A stretch of DNA of 64,000 bases from positions 114,255,187-114,319,186 of the forward strand of contig CM063283.1 in the NCBI GenBank assembly GCA_032173965.1, in the 5' to 3' direction. Below are positions 19,591-31,085 of the stretch, one piece after another. This DNA is from Sitta carolinensis (Eukaryota; Chordata; Aves; Passeriformes; Sittidae). The first letter of the stretch is position 1; each line of letters opens with the position of its first letter. A program made the position numbers and the translations under genes. The notes below the pieces were generated by a model, which was not told where the DNA came from, searched no databases, and worked only from the letters and a program-made list of their open reading frames with translations.

Positions 19591-19784
19591 TGGGGGTTGG
19601 TCTGGTCCCCAGAGGATGCTGGGGAGGGATCAGGAGGGACCTTTTGGCATTTTTTGGCAGTGCTGGAGCCTTTTTCCTGTACTGATCCATCTGGGTGTGT
19701 CGCTGCTCCTTGCACAGGTGGAGATGGACACAGATCCCAGGTGGGAAAGCTCTCATTTCCCATTCCAGGTTTCTGTTAAATCAG

Positions 19785-19850
19785 TATATCCCAGAATTTC
19801 AGAATTTTTTGGGTTGGAAGGAACCTTAAAGACCATCCAGTTCCACTAGA
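19785..19850 (-). mobile_element. CR1 LINE 3' terminus
   Basis: CCCAGAATTTCAG then TTTTTTGGGTTGGAAGGAAC and CTTAAAGACCATCCAG: inverted CR1 3' end, truncated after about 65 bp. Confidence 0.8.
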
Positions 19851-19854
19851 AAAA

Positions 19855-20699
19855 TCAGTCAGGGAGTTGTGTAGAGCAAGGAAAAAAAAAAACCCAGAAA
19901 AGAGAAGCAACACTGACAACCCAAATGGTTAAACATTCCTAATTTCTAAATAAAATGTTTTTGTTAGAGGAAATGGGCAGAAACAAAGAAACCCCAGACC
20001 CCTGCAAAATGTAACAGCGTGAAAAATGTTCTTAATGCACCCACATTCTCTGGAGCTTCCCCCCTGCTTCAAGAGTTGGATCCAAGTCAGGAACAAAATG
20101 CAACTGGTGAATGTCAAGGAGGGGGAAATGGGAAGAGTTCCTTGGATAATTCACAGAGCAGCTGCTGCTGCTGTTGGGTTGGGTTAGTTAGAAAAAGATG
20201 CTGCTCCCCTTGGGAGGAAGAGACAAATTTCTGCTAATTTGGGGTTCCAGGGCCAGCAGGGTTGTGATGCTGTGTGAGCAAAGAGGACACGAGGACTGAG
20301 ACAAACACTCCTGACAGCTCAGATATAAATGTGCAGCTAAATGGACCCAAATCCTCTGTCTGAAAGGAGAAAAGTCAAGAGAGAACCAACAGGGAGTCAC
20401 TGAAATCATTCTTTAAACACAGTTGGAGGGCCTGAGCTATTTTTACCTGTCCTGAAGCTCTCTGTGATTAATAAATAATTTGGAAATGTGGTTATTGCTG
20501 GTGGCAGAAAGCCCCAGCCTCTTTTGCCCTCTGCCCACCTCAGTGCTGGGGGAATCACTCCCTCCGTGAACCCACTTCCATTTCGGAGGAATGATGTGGA
20601 GCAGAGGTGCCAGCAACTCCTCCTTTGTTTATACCTAGAAACTCTCTGGCTGCTTAAAAGAACATGAAAAGCAGTTCCTTTCCTCTCCCTGTCAAACAA
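19855..20699. other. Intergenic, no recognised feature
   Basis: Unique sequence without supported features. Confidence 0.4.
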
Positions 20700-20887
20700 A
20701 GCTCACCTCCCCGCTGGCATCCCGTGGGATTTGTCCCCAGCCCAGCGAGTGCAGAACTTCCAGTCACTTCAGAGGCAGGAAAAGAACCCTTTCATCAGCT
20801 TCAGTTTTCTCCACTGCTTTATTTCACTTAAAACATCACTCACTACCAAATGGTCTTTGTCAGGAGTAATTGGCAAACGCTGGAGGC

Positions 20888-20923
<36 letters not shown>

Positions 20924-21360
20924 CCGAGGCTGTCTGGATGGAAAATCTCAAAGCCGTTGTCTGCGCTGAAAGAAAATATTGCATTTGATCTTTTTTTTTT
21001 ATGATTGCTGCAGACATGATGTATGTCTGCATTCCTCAGCCCGAGGAATTCTGGCTGTTTGGGTTTCTGTGCCTTTCAGTGACAGGAAGTAGCACTTCAC
21101 CCTCATTTTGCAGTATTGTCTGGGAATTAACCACAACATAACAGTAATGTACATTTTCTCTTTTGTGCTTCACCGAGGTCGGTTTTTATGAGCCATTTAT
21201 TGTGGTTTTCTCCTCGGCAAGTGGCAGATTGTCTCAGTGATAGCTGTGGCTCTTGCATTTCAGCTGGATTTGTATTTGAAGGTGGATTTCTTCTGGATGG
21301 CTCCTTCCTAAGTGATGTCCTGCTCTGAGATTCCCGTGCCATAAATCAGCTTTTCCCTAC
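20700..21360. promoter_or_regulatory. Candidate conserved noncoding element with RUNX and ETS motifs
   Basis: Repeat-free apart from a T34 tract at 20889-20923. It contains AACCACA (21129-21135), TGTGGTTT (21201-21208) and AGGAAGT (21084-21090), that is two RUNX-type sites and one ETS-type site within about 125 bp. Position in the interval that in human separates SETD4 from RUNX1 makes an enhancer plausible, but conservation cannot be seen here. Confidence 0.28.
20889..20923. repeat. Poly-T tract
   Basis: About 34 consecutive T residues. Confidence 0.95.
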
Positions 21361-21482
21361 TGCACTTGTACAAACGGGGCACTGCCCTGGTCACCTCTGC
21401 CCCTGAGAGTTTGGGTCACCCAGAGAAAGGACAGAAGAATGTTATATCACCCCTGATCAGGACTGCAGGGGTGGCCCAGAAT

Positions 21483-21835
21483 TGTGGAATCATGGAATGG
21501 TTTGGGCTGGAAGGAGATGAAAGATCAGCCAATTCCATGGGCAGGGACCCCTCCCACTGTGCCAGGCTGTGCCAGCCCAGTGTCCAACCTGGGGCACTGC
21601 CAGGGATCCAGGGGCAGCCACAGCTGCTCTGGGAAATCCAGCCCAGCCCCTGCCCACCCTCCAGGCAACAATTCCTGCCCGAAATCCCATCAAATCCTAC
21701 TCTGCAGCCATTCCCTGGGTCTGTCCCTCCCTGCCTGGTCCCCAGTCCCTCTCCAGCTCTCCTGGAGCCCCTTTAGGCTCTGGAAGGGGCTCTGAGCTCT
21801 CCTTGGAGCTTTTCCTCTCCAGACTCTTGGGAATG
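21483..21835 (-). mobile_element. CR1 LINE 3' region
   Basis: Starts at the inverted 3' end (GGAATCATGGAATGGTTTGG) and continues through GCACTGCCAGGGATCCAGG to CTCCAGCTCTCCTGGAGCC. About 350 bp, one of the longer copies. Confidence 0.88.
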
Positions 21836-21837
21836 GC

Positions 21838-22085
21838 ACAGAATCATCCAAAAGGAAGAGCCCCTCAGGATCCCCCAGGGCCCCCCCAGCAGCACCAGCA
21901 GCCCCCAAACCCTGTCCCCAAGGGCCACAGCCACACTGCTGGGGACAATGCCAGGCACTCCAACCCTCCCTGGGCAGCTCAGCCCAAGGCCTGGCCACTC
22001 TCACAGGGACATTTTCTTTCCCAATCTCCCCCCTGAGCCTGCCCTGGTGCCAGTTGAGGCCATTTCTTCTCCTCCCTTCTCCCAG
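21838..22085 (-). mobile_element. CR1 LINE 3' end, second subfamily
   Basis: AGAGCCCCTCAGGATCCCCC to CCAATCTCCCCCCTGAGCC and GAGGCCATTTC; the same subfamily as in SETD4 intron 8, placed directly behind the preceding copy. Confidence 0.82.
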
Positions 22086-22089
22086 ACAC

Positions 22090-22759
22090 CAATCTCCATC
22101 TCAGTGGATGTGGCCAATCCAGACCCCTTGGAAAAGGGGATTTGCTACTTTTGCTGGCTGTGGAATAGCTTGCTGCAAGAGCACACAGTTCAGAATTCAA
22201 CAATAAGAGCACTTTTGTGTTTTTTGTGGCTATTGGGCCACATCTGCCATGGCTCTGTTGATTGTCACTTTTTCACAGTTCCCAAATGAATGCCACATCA
22301 GAGCCTCCGAAGCCAACAGCACAATTAGTGACCAAAACCATGTGAGATTGTGAGGAAAATTAAAGACAAACTCTAAGCCCAGACTCTGACAGTCTTCAGT
22401 CCCCAAAAGTTCTGTGGGGCCTGTTTAGTGATTATCCTCCAGCAGTTGTTGTCTTCTTGTAAATTTTAACAAGAGTACTCAGGGATGTTTTGCTTTATTT
22501 TTGTCACCAATCAGCAGAACATTAAATTTACAAAGAACCCTTTGTTTTTCTCCCTTCTGCTGACATGAGGAGCTGAGGGCTCAGCCACGTGGGTGAGAAA
22601 TGATCAGGATTTTATTGATAAAGTGTTTCCACCAGAAGGAGGGAGTGGAATGCCAGATCCCACAGAGTATCCCTTGATTCTGAATCTGTGCAGGGCTGCA
22701 CGATCAGAGAAAAGGGAAGGGAAGCTCAGAGACCCCTGGAGATGTTGGAGCATCCAGCA
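22090..22759. other. Intergenic, no recognised feature
   Basis: Unique sequence; nothing supported. Confidence 0.4.
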
Positions 22760-23080
22760 GATCAGAGAATCCCAGAATCACCAATGTTGGAAAAGACTTC
22801 CAAGGTCATCCAGTCCCAGCTGTGCCCACCTTGTCCCCCTGAGTGCCCTCTCCAGGGCTGGGCACTGCAACCTTCCCTGGGCAGCTCTTCCCAAAGCCTG
22901 CCCAGCCTTGCCAGCCAAGGGAAATTCCCCCTGGGCTCCCCCTGAGCCTGCCCAGCCCAGCCTGAGCCCGTGCCCTCTGCTCCTGTGCCTGTCCCTGTGC
23001 CCAGAGCCCTCAGCCCCTGCCTGCCCCTCCTGCCAGGAGCTGTGCAGAGCCAGCAGGGCCCCCTGAGCCTCCTGTGCTCC
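22760..23080 (-). mobile_element. CR1 LINE 3' region
   Basis: GAATCCCAGAATCACCAATG, then ACTTCCAAGGTCATCCAG, CACCTTGTCCCCCTGAGTG and CAGGAGCTGTGCAGAGCC, all in antisense CR1 order. Confidence 0.82.
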
Positions 23081-23250
23081 AGGCTGAGCCCCTGCCCGGC
23101 TCCCCCAGCCCTGCCGGGGCTCCAGCCCTGCCCGGCTCCCCCAGCCCCTGCCCGGCTCCCCCAGCCCCTGCCTGGCTCCCCCAGCCCCTGCCGCCGGCTG
23201 CTCCCCAGCCCCTGCCCGGCTCCCCCAGCCCCTGCCGGGGCTCTGTCAGA
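23081..23250. repeat. GC-rich minisatellite grown from CR1
   Basis: Repeats of GCCCCTGCCCGGCTCCCCCA and variants, about 18-22 bp, starting exactly where the antisense CR1 words GGCTGAGCCCCTGCCC end. Confidence 0.88.
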
Positions 23251-23254
23251 ACCC

Positions 23255-24192
23255 AGGATGTCTCTCTGACAGTCCTGGCTGATCCCAGCTCCAGCCAGGG
23301 GCTCCAAAGTCCTGGCAGGGGGGTCACAGACCCTGGCAGCAGCCAGGGACTCCTGGGGCTTTGAGTTTGACCTGTGGAACAAATTACCACCTGGGAATGA
23401 AGAACTAAAAGTCACAAAAATTTAGATAGCATGGTAGTAGTAATTATAGAGTGAAAAGGGAAATTTGGGGGATTTTTACCATGGGGGCTCAGGGGGTAAG
23501 ATGGAGGGACTTGGGCATTGTCCTGTCCTCCTTCCTTCTTCTTCCCAACCCCATCTTCTTGGGGATGGTGGCACTTGGGGATTGGATTGGAGTAGAATGG
23601 AACTGTCTGACACAGGTGACAGGCATTGGATCATCACTGTCAAGAACTAACAGGGAATTTGTAGTGTAAAACTCAGTGGGCAGAGTGTGCCTGGGGCTGC
23701 CCTGCTGAACAGACCTGGGCAGGGCAGACAGAAAATATCTGAGATAAGAAACAATAAAACAACCTTGAGAGCATCAGCTGAAGACTTTCAACTCATTCTT
23801 CCACAGCTGGGTTGGGAGACAGCGATTTTTATACATCTTGGGGTCATCTCAACCAAAGGAAACCCTGAGAGGGCTCCACTCCCTGCCCTGCCCAGCTCCA
23901 GCCCCTCCTGGGCTCTCCTGCAGCAGCCACAGCTGCACACAGATGAGATTGAAATGGAATTCCATCAGTAACTTCCAGGGTTTTCCTGTTTAAGGAGCAC
24001 TTCTGAAGTGCCATCAGCTGCAGCTTCATCCTGGGCTCCACCTGTGGTGTCCCAAACCAGCCTGCACCCAAACTGAGGAGCACACTCAGGACAATTCCTC
24101 TGGAATTCTGGTCCAGATCCACCCCTGAGGGAAAATCCCTTCCCCTCTTTTAGGGATTTTCACACCTGCCTAGCACAAATATTGATATAAAC
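23255..24192. other. Intergenic, no recognised feature
   Basis: Mostly unique; nothing supported on either strand. Confidence 0.4.
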
Positions 24193-24194
24193 CT

Positions 24195-24345
24195 CCTGTT
24201 TTGTGGAATTATGGAATGATTTGGGTTGGAAGGGACTTTAAAGATCTTGGCAGTGCCCAAGGCCAGGCTGGAGCACCCTGGGACAGTGGAAATTGTCCCT
24301 GCCCTGCATTTGGATGATCTTTAAGGTCCCTTCCTACCCCAAGGT
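24195..24345. mobile_element. Two CR1 ends in opposite orientation
   Basis: Left part (TGGAATGATTTGGGTTGG, GGACTTTAAAGATC) is an inverted CR1 3' end; right part (GATGATCTTTAAGGTCCC, TTCCTACCCCAAGG) is a sense 3' end. The two 3' ends therefore lie outward, about 100 bp apart. Confidence 0.7.
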
Positions 24346-24634
24346 TGGAAGCCTGGTCCCATCCATCCCAGATTCCCTGGCCATACTCCAGCCTGTCCTT
24401 CAGGGATGCTTTCACCCCATTACAGATTTATTCTTCACCTGAACCACTTCAAAATTCTCTGACAAATTGAATTTGTGGCCTTGGCTGCCTGCAGGGTGCA
24501 GCTGGCACCTGGGGACAGTCGGACTGGGTGGGGTGAAAATGCTGGTGCTGTGCTCAGCAGGAGCCAAAAATGAATGAACAGAGCATTTTCTGTGCCCTTT
24601 GTAACTCTTGTGCATCCTTTTGGGTAGGAATAAT

Positions 24635-25025
24635 GCAATATAACATGGTGTGATATATGATGTGATGTGATATGATGTGATCTAATAACGTGATATAATG
24701 CAATATTATAATGTGAGATAATAATATGATATGATGTGATCTAACATAACATAATATAATACAATGCAATATAATATACATAATACAATGTAATAAAATA
24801 TAATACAATATAATATATATAATACAATATAATATATAATAATATAAATATTATATTGTGTCATATACCTAATGAAATATGATGCAATACAATATAATAT
24901 ACTTAATGAAATACACTACAATATAATATACTTAATGCAACATAATACAATACAATATACCTAACGAAATATAAAACAATACAATATAATATACATAATA
25001 AAATATAATACAAATAATATAACAC
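24635..25025. repeat. AT-rich tandem repeat
   Basis: Degenerate repeats of TAATACAATATAATATA and ATATGATGTGATC type words over about 390 bp. Confidence 0.9.
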
Positions 25026-25685
25026 ACCCTGCTTTGGGCATCACTTCTGGAACCCAGCAGGAGTGAGGAGAAGAACAGAGATTGAAGTGATCCTTGCAGA
25101 AATTAAGAGTAAAGAGAGAAATTTCCCTAAGTTTGGGAAAATGGACAAATGAGGCAGGGAAGGGTCACGATGGGCCCCTATAAAATCCTGAATAGCACGG
25201 GGAAGGCAGATAGGGAAAGCTGGAATCTTCTTTCCCAAAACACAAGCAGCGGGGGGTGCCTGGTGGGATTGTAAAGCCAAAACCAAAAGGGAAGAAGAGC
25301 TTTTTTCCCTTTGGAAAAAGGGAGATTTATTGCCTCAAGATGTCCTGGAGGCCAAAAGGAGAAACCCTTTCCAAAAGGCTCGAGGCAAGGAGAGCACCAA
25401 AGGTCTGGGTGCAAAGTGGAACCAGAGCAGCACTTTGTTCTCTGCTTTTGGCTTTTCCCTGGGCTCTCTGTCCTGGGTTCTCTCCGTTCCCATCAGGAAT
25501 TGCTGCTTTCTCTCTCTGCTTTGGGAAGCTGCCAGATGGTTCTGTCAGGAAAATGAGTCCACAAACAGCAGAGGTTCATGTCCACAAAGGAGACAGAGGA
25601 GTCCTCCTGCTTTATTCCAATCAAGGCAGAGGCCCTGGGGCATTCCCCAGGGGTCTCTGATTTTTGGAGGATGCAGCCTCCTTTT
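25026..25685. other. Intergenic, no recognised feature
   Basis: Unique or unidentified old-repeat sequence. Open frames here have no family I recognise. Confidence 0.4.
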
Positions 25686-27107
25686 AGTGAAAACCACAGT
25701 TCACTTCCCTGCTAAAATGTGAGAAGGTTAATAAAAGACAATAGGAGACAAAAAATAAAGCAAAGTTTTGTTAATATGGTTTGGGTGCTTGGCATTCAGC
25801 CAGGAGCACCCCTGCTGTTTCAGACACCCCTTAAATCCACCAGCCTGTTGCATATTCAGAGATTTACATCCATGTTCACACTTTTTAAAGAACTCATTTC
25901 CATGTTTCCAGGAACTGCTTCGAGTGGCCACTCCTCCATCCCACATTTTTAGAGCACGCGTGTTTCTTGGCTGGGGTTTTAATGAATTTAATTTAATTAA
26001 TTTCTTCTTGTTAGTCTTAATTTAGCCCTTGGTCCGTAATTTCCAGTAATTTCCTTGGTCCAAATTGGATGGTTGGTGCTGGCAGCTGGTAAATCAGTAT
26101 ATATACCAGTATATATGCTATGTATCATATATATCCCTATAGATATCAGTATATCAGTATATATCAGTATAGATATCAATATATCAGTATATATTAGTAT
26201 AGATATCAATATATCAGTATATATCAGTATATATCAGTATAGATATCAATATATCAGTATATACCAGTATAGATATCAATATATCAGTATATACCAGTAT
26301 AGATATCAGCATATATCAGTAGATATCAGTATATATATCAGTATATATCAGTATAGATATCATATATCAGTATATACCAGTATAGATATCAATATACCAG
26401 TATATACTAGTATAGATATCAATATATCAGTATATACCAGTATAGATATCAATATATCAGTATGTATCAGTATAGATATCAATATATCAGTATGTATCAG
26501 TATAGATATCAATATATCAGTATGTATCAGTATAGATATCAATATATCAGTATATATCAGTATATATATCAGTATATACCAGTATATACCAGTATAGATA
26601 TCAATATATCAATATATATCAGTATATACCAGTATAGATATCAATATATCAATATATATCAGTATATACCAGTATAGATATCAATATATCAATATATACC
26701 AGTATATACCAGTATAGATATCAATATATCAGTATATACCAGTATATACCAGTATAGATATCAATATATCAATATATATCAGTATATACCAGTATAGATA
26801 TCATATATCAATATATACCAGTATATACCAGTATAGATATCAATATATCAGTATATACCAGTATATACCAGTATAGATATCAATATATCAATATATATCA
26901 GTACAGATATCAGTATATATCAGTATATCCATATCAGATGTCTTCCTATCAGTAGCACGTGTCTTCACTGGCTGTTACTTTTTACTACAAAGACACTTAA
27001 TCAACTTTATTCCTAAACAAAACTTTATCTTTTGAAACCATTACCACACATACAGTATCCACCCTAATGTTTGTGAAAACCCAATCCCGTAATACGTGTT
27101 TATAACA
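25686..27107 (-). mobile_element. Endogenous-retrovirus LTR expanded by an internal minisatellite
   Basis: On the minus strand it begins TGTTATAAACACG (27107) and ends near GTTTTCACT (25686), close to the TG...CA ends of an LTR. Both ends match the element at 29436-30036: the AAAAGACAATA block near the left and TTTGTGAAAA plus TATAACA at the right. It is directly preceded, in minus sense, by a purine-rich tract (27115-27150) as expected for a 3' LTR. About 830 bp of its interior is a tandem array. No clean target duplication is visible. Confidence 0.5.
26095..26930. repeat. TATA-type minisatellite, about 0.84 kb
   Basis: Units of about 30-45 bp made from ATATCAGTATATACCAG and TATAGATATCAATATATC. 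The T/A-rich unit is free of stops in one frame, hence the long spurious open frame at 26055-26597. Confidence 0.96.
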
Positions 27108-27430
27108 TTTATATCCCAGTTTCCCAGCCCCATTCCCCTCTCTCTGTCCCCACTGCAGAGGCACACACTGCCCAGAACCTCTGAGATTCCCCTCTCATGT
27201 ACAACCCTCCCTTTAATTTTTAATCCTTATGGAATTCATGGTTTCTCCTCATTGTTCCTTTCACCTTTCAATATCCAATCTCATTTCTCAGCAAACCTAC
27301 AGTTTGTCTGGAGAGGCAAATCTCTTTTTCCATTCATCCATCAGTGGAATCCTTCCCGTTGTTTCTTTTCTCTCTCCGTGCTGGATTTCTCTCCCAGCAG
27401 AGCCACAGCTGGGTTGGGAACACAAATCCC
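27108..27430 (-). mobile_element. Endogenous-retrovirus 3' internal fragment
   Basis: The reverse complement matches 53040-53362 over about 300 bp (words GGGAAGGATTCCACTGAT, AAACTGTAGGTTTGCTGAG, CATGAATTCCAT, GGGAGGGTTGTACAT). It ends in a purine-rich tract next to the LTR start. No recognisable retroviral protein remains. Confidence 0.5.
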
Positions 27431-27534
27431 TCCTCCCTCGCAGTTTTTTCAGCCCTGGATGCTTTTGCAGCCCCACTAAAGGTGTGTGATGAGCCACAAA
27501 TTGGGCACTGGGTGGGATTTCCACTCCCTGAATG

Positions 27535-27725
27535 GAGAGAAGCATGGAATGCTTTGGGTTGGAAGGGAAATTAAAAATCATCTGGTTCCAGCACCTTCCC
27601 CCATCCCAGGCTGCTCCAAGCCCTGTCCAGCCTGGCCTTGGACACTTCCAGGGAGGTGATATCCACAATTTCTCTGGGAATCCTGTGCCCACCCTCACAG
27701 GGAATTTCCCTGGGGCTGCTCTAAG
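27535..27725 (-). mobile_element. CR1 LINE 3' end
   Basis: TGGAATGCTTTGGGTTGGAA through CCAGGCTGCTCCAAGCCC and GCCTTGGACACTTCCAGGG: antisense CR1. Confidence 0.88.
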
Positions 27726-27729
27726 CTCT

Positions 27730-28585
27730 CTGACTTTATGATTTAAGGCCAGGCTTAACAACTGCTCAGCAGTTTTATTATTTCAGTCTTAAGGAGCCTT
27801 TCTTGGGCAAATCCTTCCTGGGTTTGCAAGTTTGACTCATCAGTGATGAGCTTTTAAGGGAAAAGCACAGGCACTGTGTCCTACTCCTTCAAGTGCACAT
27901 AATTTAAAATCCTGTAGGGTTTAAAAGAAAGCCATGACCTGTTTAGTGGATTTAGTGGCTTTTCAGGACCTTAAGATCCCCATCATCCCTCTCAAAACCA
28001 AGTGGTGTTTTATTTCTCCCTGATAATCCTCCAGATGTAGCTCAGTGTGTGTCTTACACAGATTTTTTTACTCCTTAATTTAATTTATTTTTTTTTAAGA
28101 GTAAAGTCTAACTGATATTTGGGTTAAAATTCCCAGTGTGCATGGCTTGGATTTGATGCTTCACCACTTATCTGCAGCCAAGAACATTTTTAAGAAGCTC
28201 TTGTAAGGCTTGCAGGAAATGTATGTGAGCTTTAAATGTCAGGTCTGGAGGGAGTTGAGAAATATTGCAATTGTTTTAGGGTTTGGACTTGTGTGATTCA
28301 TGATGTGAGTGGGGGTTTGTGCCTTTCCCTGCTCTTCCCAGGATCCTTCTGCAATATCTCTGAAATAAAATTCTCATCTTTGTCTTGTCCTGCTGTTGTT
28401 TAAAGGCAAAGCCAAATCATCAAATGTGGGATTGTAACTGGGGTGCCAGAGAGGGAGTTAAACAGGGAATAGGATCAGAAAAACGGATTTCCCCAGGTTT
28501 TTCAGGAGGAACTCACTGTGAGAACTGGAGCAAAGCCAGCACAGGAGCCTCTGCATGCTCTTAGGGCTGTTGGCAGAGCAGATCC
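27730..28585. other. Intergenic, no recognised feature
   Basis: Unique AT-rich sequence; nothing supported. Confidence 0.4.
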
Positions 28586-28586
28586 C

Positions 28587-28745
28587 AAAATCAAGGCTGG
28601 GAGAGCCCTTCAGCACCACCATCATCATCCTCCTCTCCCCAAACCCAGTCCCCGAGGGCACCTCTGGAACACTCCAGAGACGCTGGCTCCACCACTCGCT
28701 GGGCAGCTCATCCCAACACTTTTTAGGGAGGAATAAAACCCCTTT
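28587..28745 (-). mobile_element. CR1 LINE 3' region, older copy
   Basis: AGGCTGGGAGAGCCCTTCAG, CCAAACCCAGTCCCCGAGGG and CTGGCTCCACCACTCGCTGG follow antisense CR1 order. Confidence 0.6.
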
Positions 28746-28759
28746 GGAACTCCTTTTGT

Positions 28760-29435
28760 GCTGCAGCAGCGAGGTGTGACTCACCCATCACCCAGCTCTG
28801 TTTGCTCCCATCAAATATCCGTGATGCAAGAGGGGTCACAGCAGATATTTCCTTATCTTTGGGCTTGTTTGAGGACCAAACCACAGCCGTGTTGGGATAA
28901 AACAAGTGAGGTTTGATAGAGCTGTTAACTCCTCTGCCAGCTCACCACGAAAACCTCAGCGCTGATACAAGGAATGAAAACAACTCCTTGGCTCTCTCTG
29001 AGGGGTGGAAAGGAGCTGCAAATCCATGCTGGAAGATTTTCCCAGCATGGTCAAGCTCACAGGGGGATGTATCTGCTTGGGGAAAAAAAAAATCCAAACC
29101 AACCCAGCTGGAGTTTTCAAAGGTGTGCCCAAAGAAAATCAACATTTCCAGTGCCTGATTGCCTTGGGCACCTTGGAGAGACCAAACTACAAGTGGTATC
29201 ATGGGTAATTCTCCCCAAATCGGTAAAGAGCCAAAGAAATGTCTTAAAGACAGGAGTTTTACAGCTTTTTCCCTTTGATGATAATCTTAATTACATTCCT
29301 GACTGATTTATAGAGAATTGTACCAAGGGAATCAGATCTGTGTAGAGAATTTTCTGCAAATATCCCTGGGGAGAGCCTCCTGCAGCACTGCTCTGGGATG
29401 CTGGTCCTTTCCCAGATCTTTGGGATATTCATGAT
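28760..29435. other. Intergenic, no recognised feature
   Basis: Unique sequence; nothing supported. Confidence 0.4.
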
Positions 29436-30036
29436 TGTGAAAAACGAGGTTCACTTTCTGGGTAAAATTTAAAAAGTTTAATAAAAGACAATAAGGACAA
29501 GACAATAAATCAAAAATATAGAGGCCAGGTGTCTTTGGCATTCAGCCAAGACCACACCTTACAATCTCAGAAACACTTCTTTAGATGCACCAATGTGGTG
29601 AATATTCATAGACCCTCATGCATTATCTAAAAATATTCCTTTGAGTCCCCCAAACCTGTTTTTATTCCATTTGTGGTCCTGGTCTGTTGATAGTCTGATA
29701 ACAGTAGATCGATAAATTCCTTCCTCGGGGTTCTGGTGTCTGCACCATCATCTTCATCACACAGGATAATCCAAGAATGTGAAGAGTTTCCTGATTACCA
29801 TCCTCTGAGTTAGTTACAAACCCCCTTTTTTTTACATTACCACCCTACAGCCTAAGAAAAATAACTACTATTTATCTACTATTTATCTATTATTTATCTA
29901 CGCTACTATTTCTAAGTTTTGTTAATAGCAGAAATAAAAGAAACTATATTAACCCAGCAGGGTTTTCCAATATTATACATACAGCTTTCATTTTAATATT
30001 TGTGAAAAGCCAACTTTATCATGTGCATTTATAACA
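29436..30036 (-). mobile_element. Solo LTR of an endogenous retrovirus (probable)
   Basis: TGTGAAAAACGAGG at the left and GCATTTATAACA at the right give TG...CA ends; the minus strand starts TGTTATAAATGCACATG. Shares both ends and the TTTAATAAAAGACAATA block with 25686-27107. About 600 bp, a normal LTR length. No internal coding region flanks it and no perfect target duplication is seen. Confidence 0.5.
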
Positions 30037-30099
30037 GTGGATTTGGAGGAGATGGAGCCCTGAGCCTCCCACTGCTGTGTCCAGCCCGTGCAGGGTTTG

Positions 30100-30285
30100 A
30101 GTGTCCCAGGGGAGGAAGGATTATCCAGCCCAGGGAAGGGATGGAATCACCATTCCTGGAGGGATTTGAAGCTCTGCAGATGTGGCACTTGGGGACCTGG
30201 GTTAGTGGTGGCCTGGCAGTGCTGGGGAATGGTTGGACTCCATGGTTTTGGAGGGTTTTTCCAATTAATCATTCCGTGATTCCAT
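30100..30285 (+). mobile_element. CR1 LINE 3' end
   Basis: GGGAAGGGATGGAATCACC, ATTCCTGGAGGGATTTGAAG, GGAATGGTTGGACTCCATGG and CATTCCGTGATTCC: sense CR1. Confidence 0.75.
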
Positions 30286-30439
30286 TGCACTTCCCTGTTG
30301 CACACACACCTGGAATCACAAACCAACCACTCCAGTGCCTTCTGCTTTTCCAGGACATCTTCACTCTGCCAGAGGTTTCAGAGCGAGGTCTGGGGGATTG
30401 GGGCACTCTGGAGTTCACCTGGCATTGAGCCCTGCAGGG

Positions 30440-31085
30440 TTAGTCCAGCTGGCCTGGGACAGGGATTGTGTGTGCAGCAGGAGCAGGGCAGGGATTGTGC
30501 CCAGGGCAGGGATTGTCCTACAGGGCTGGGATTGTCCTACAGGGCTGGGATTGTCCTACAGGGCAGGGATTGTCCCTCTGTGCTGGGATTGTCCTACAGG
30601 GCAGGGATTGTCCTACAGGACAGGGATTGTCCCCAGGGCAGGGATTGTCCCCAGGGCAGGGATTGTCCTACAGGGCTGGGATTGTCCCCAGAGCAGGGAT
30701 TGTCCCCAGGGCAGGGATTGTCCCCAGGGCAGGGATTGTCCTACAGGGCAGGGATTGTCCTACAGGGCTGGGATTGTCCCCAGGGCAGGGATTGTCCTAC
30801 AGGGCAGGGATTGTCCTAAGGACAGGGATTGTCCCCAGGGCAGGGATTGTCCCTAGGGCAGGGATTGTCCCCAGGGCAGGGATTGTCCTGCAGAGCTGGG
30901 ATTGTCCTACAGGGCTGGGATTGTCCCCAGGGCAGGGATTGTCCTACAGGGCAGGGATTGTCCTGTAGGGCAGGGATTGTCCCCAGGGCAGGGATTGTCC
31001 TACAGGGCTGGGATTGTCCTGTAGGGCAGGGATTGTCCCCAGGGCAGGGATTGTCCTACAGGGCAGGGATTGTCCCCAGGGCAGG
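30440..31085. repeat. G-rich minisatellite, 15-21 bp unit, about 0.65 kb
   Basis: Units GGGCAGGGATTGTCC followed by CCA or by TACA alternate in mixed order, roughly 33 copies. The array runs straight into a CR1 element at 31085 at the words GGGCAGGGTCTCAGCCTGG. Three-G runs occur in each unit on the plus strand. Confidence 0.96.

Noticed and set aside
21490..23415. Proline/alanine/serine-rich open frames of 100-217 codons
   Set aside because: They overlap CR1 antisense sequence and the GC-rich minisatellite; similar frames recur at every CR1 copy.
26055..26597. 180-codon open frame rich in Ile, Tyr and Ser
   Set aside because: Translation of the TATAGATATC array; no start context or conservation expected.
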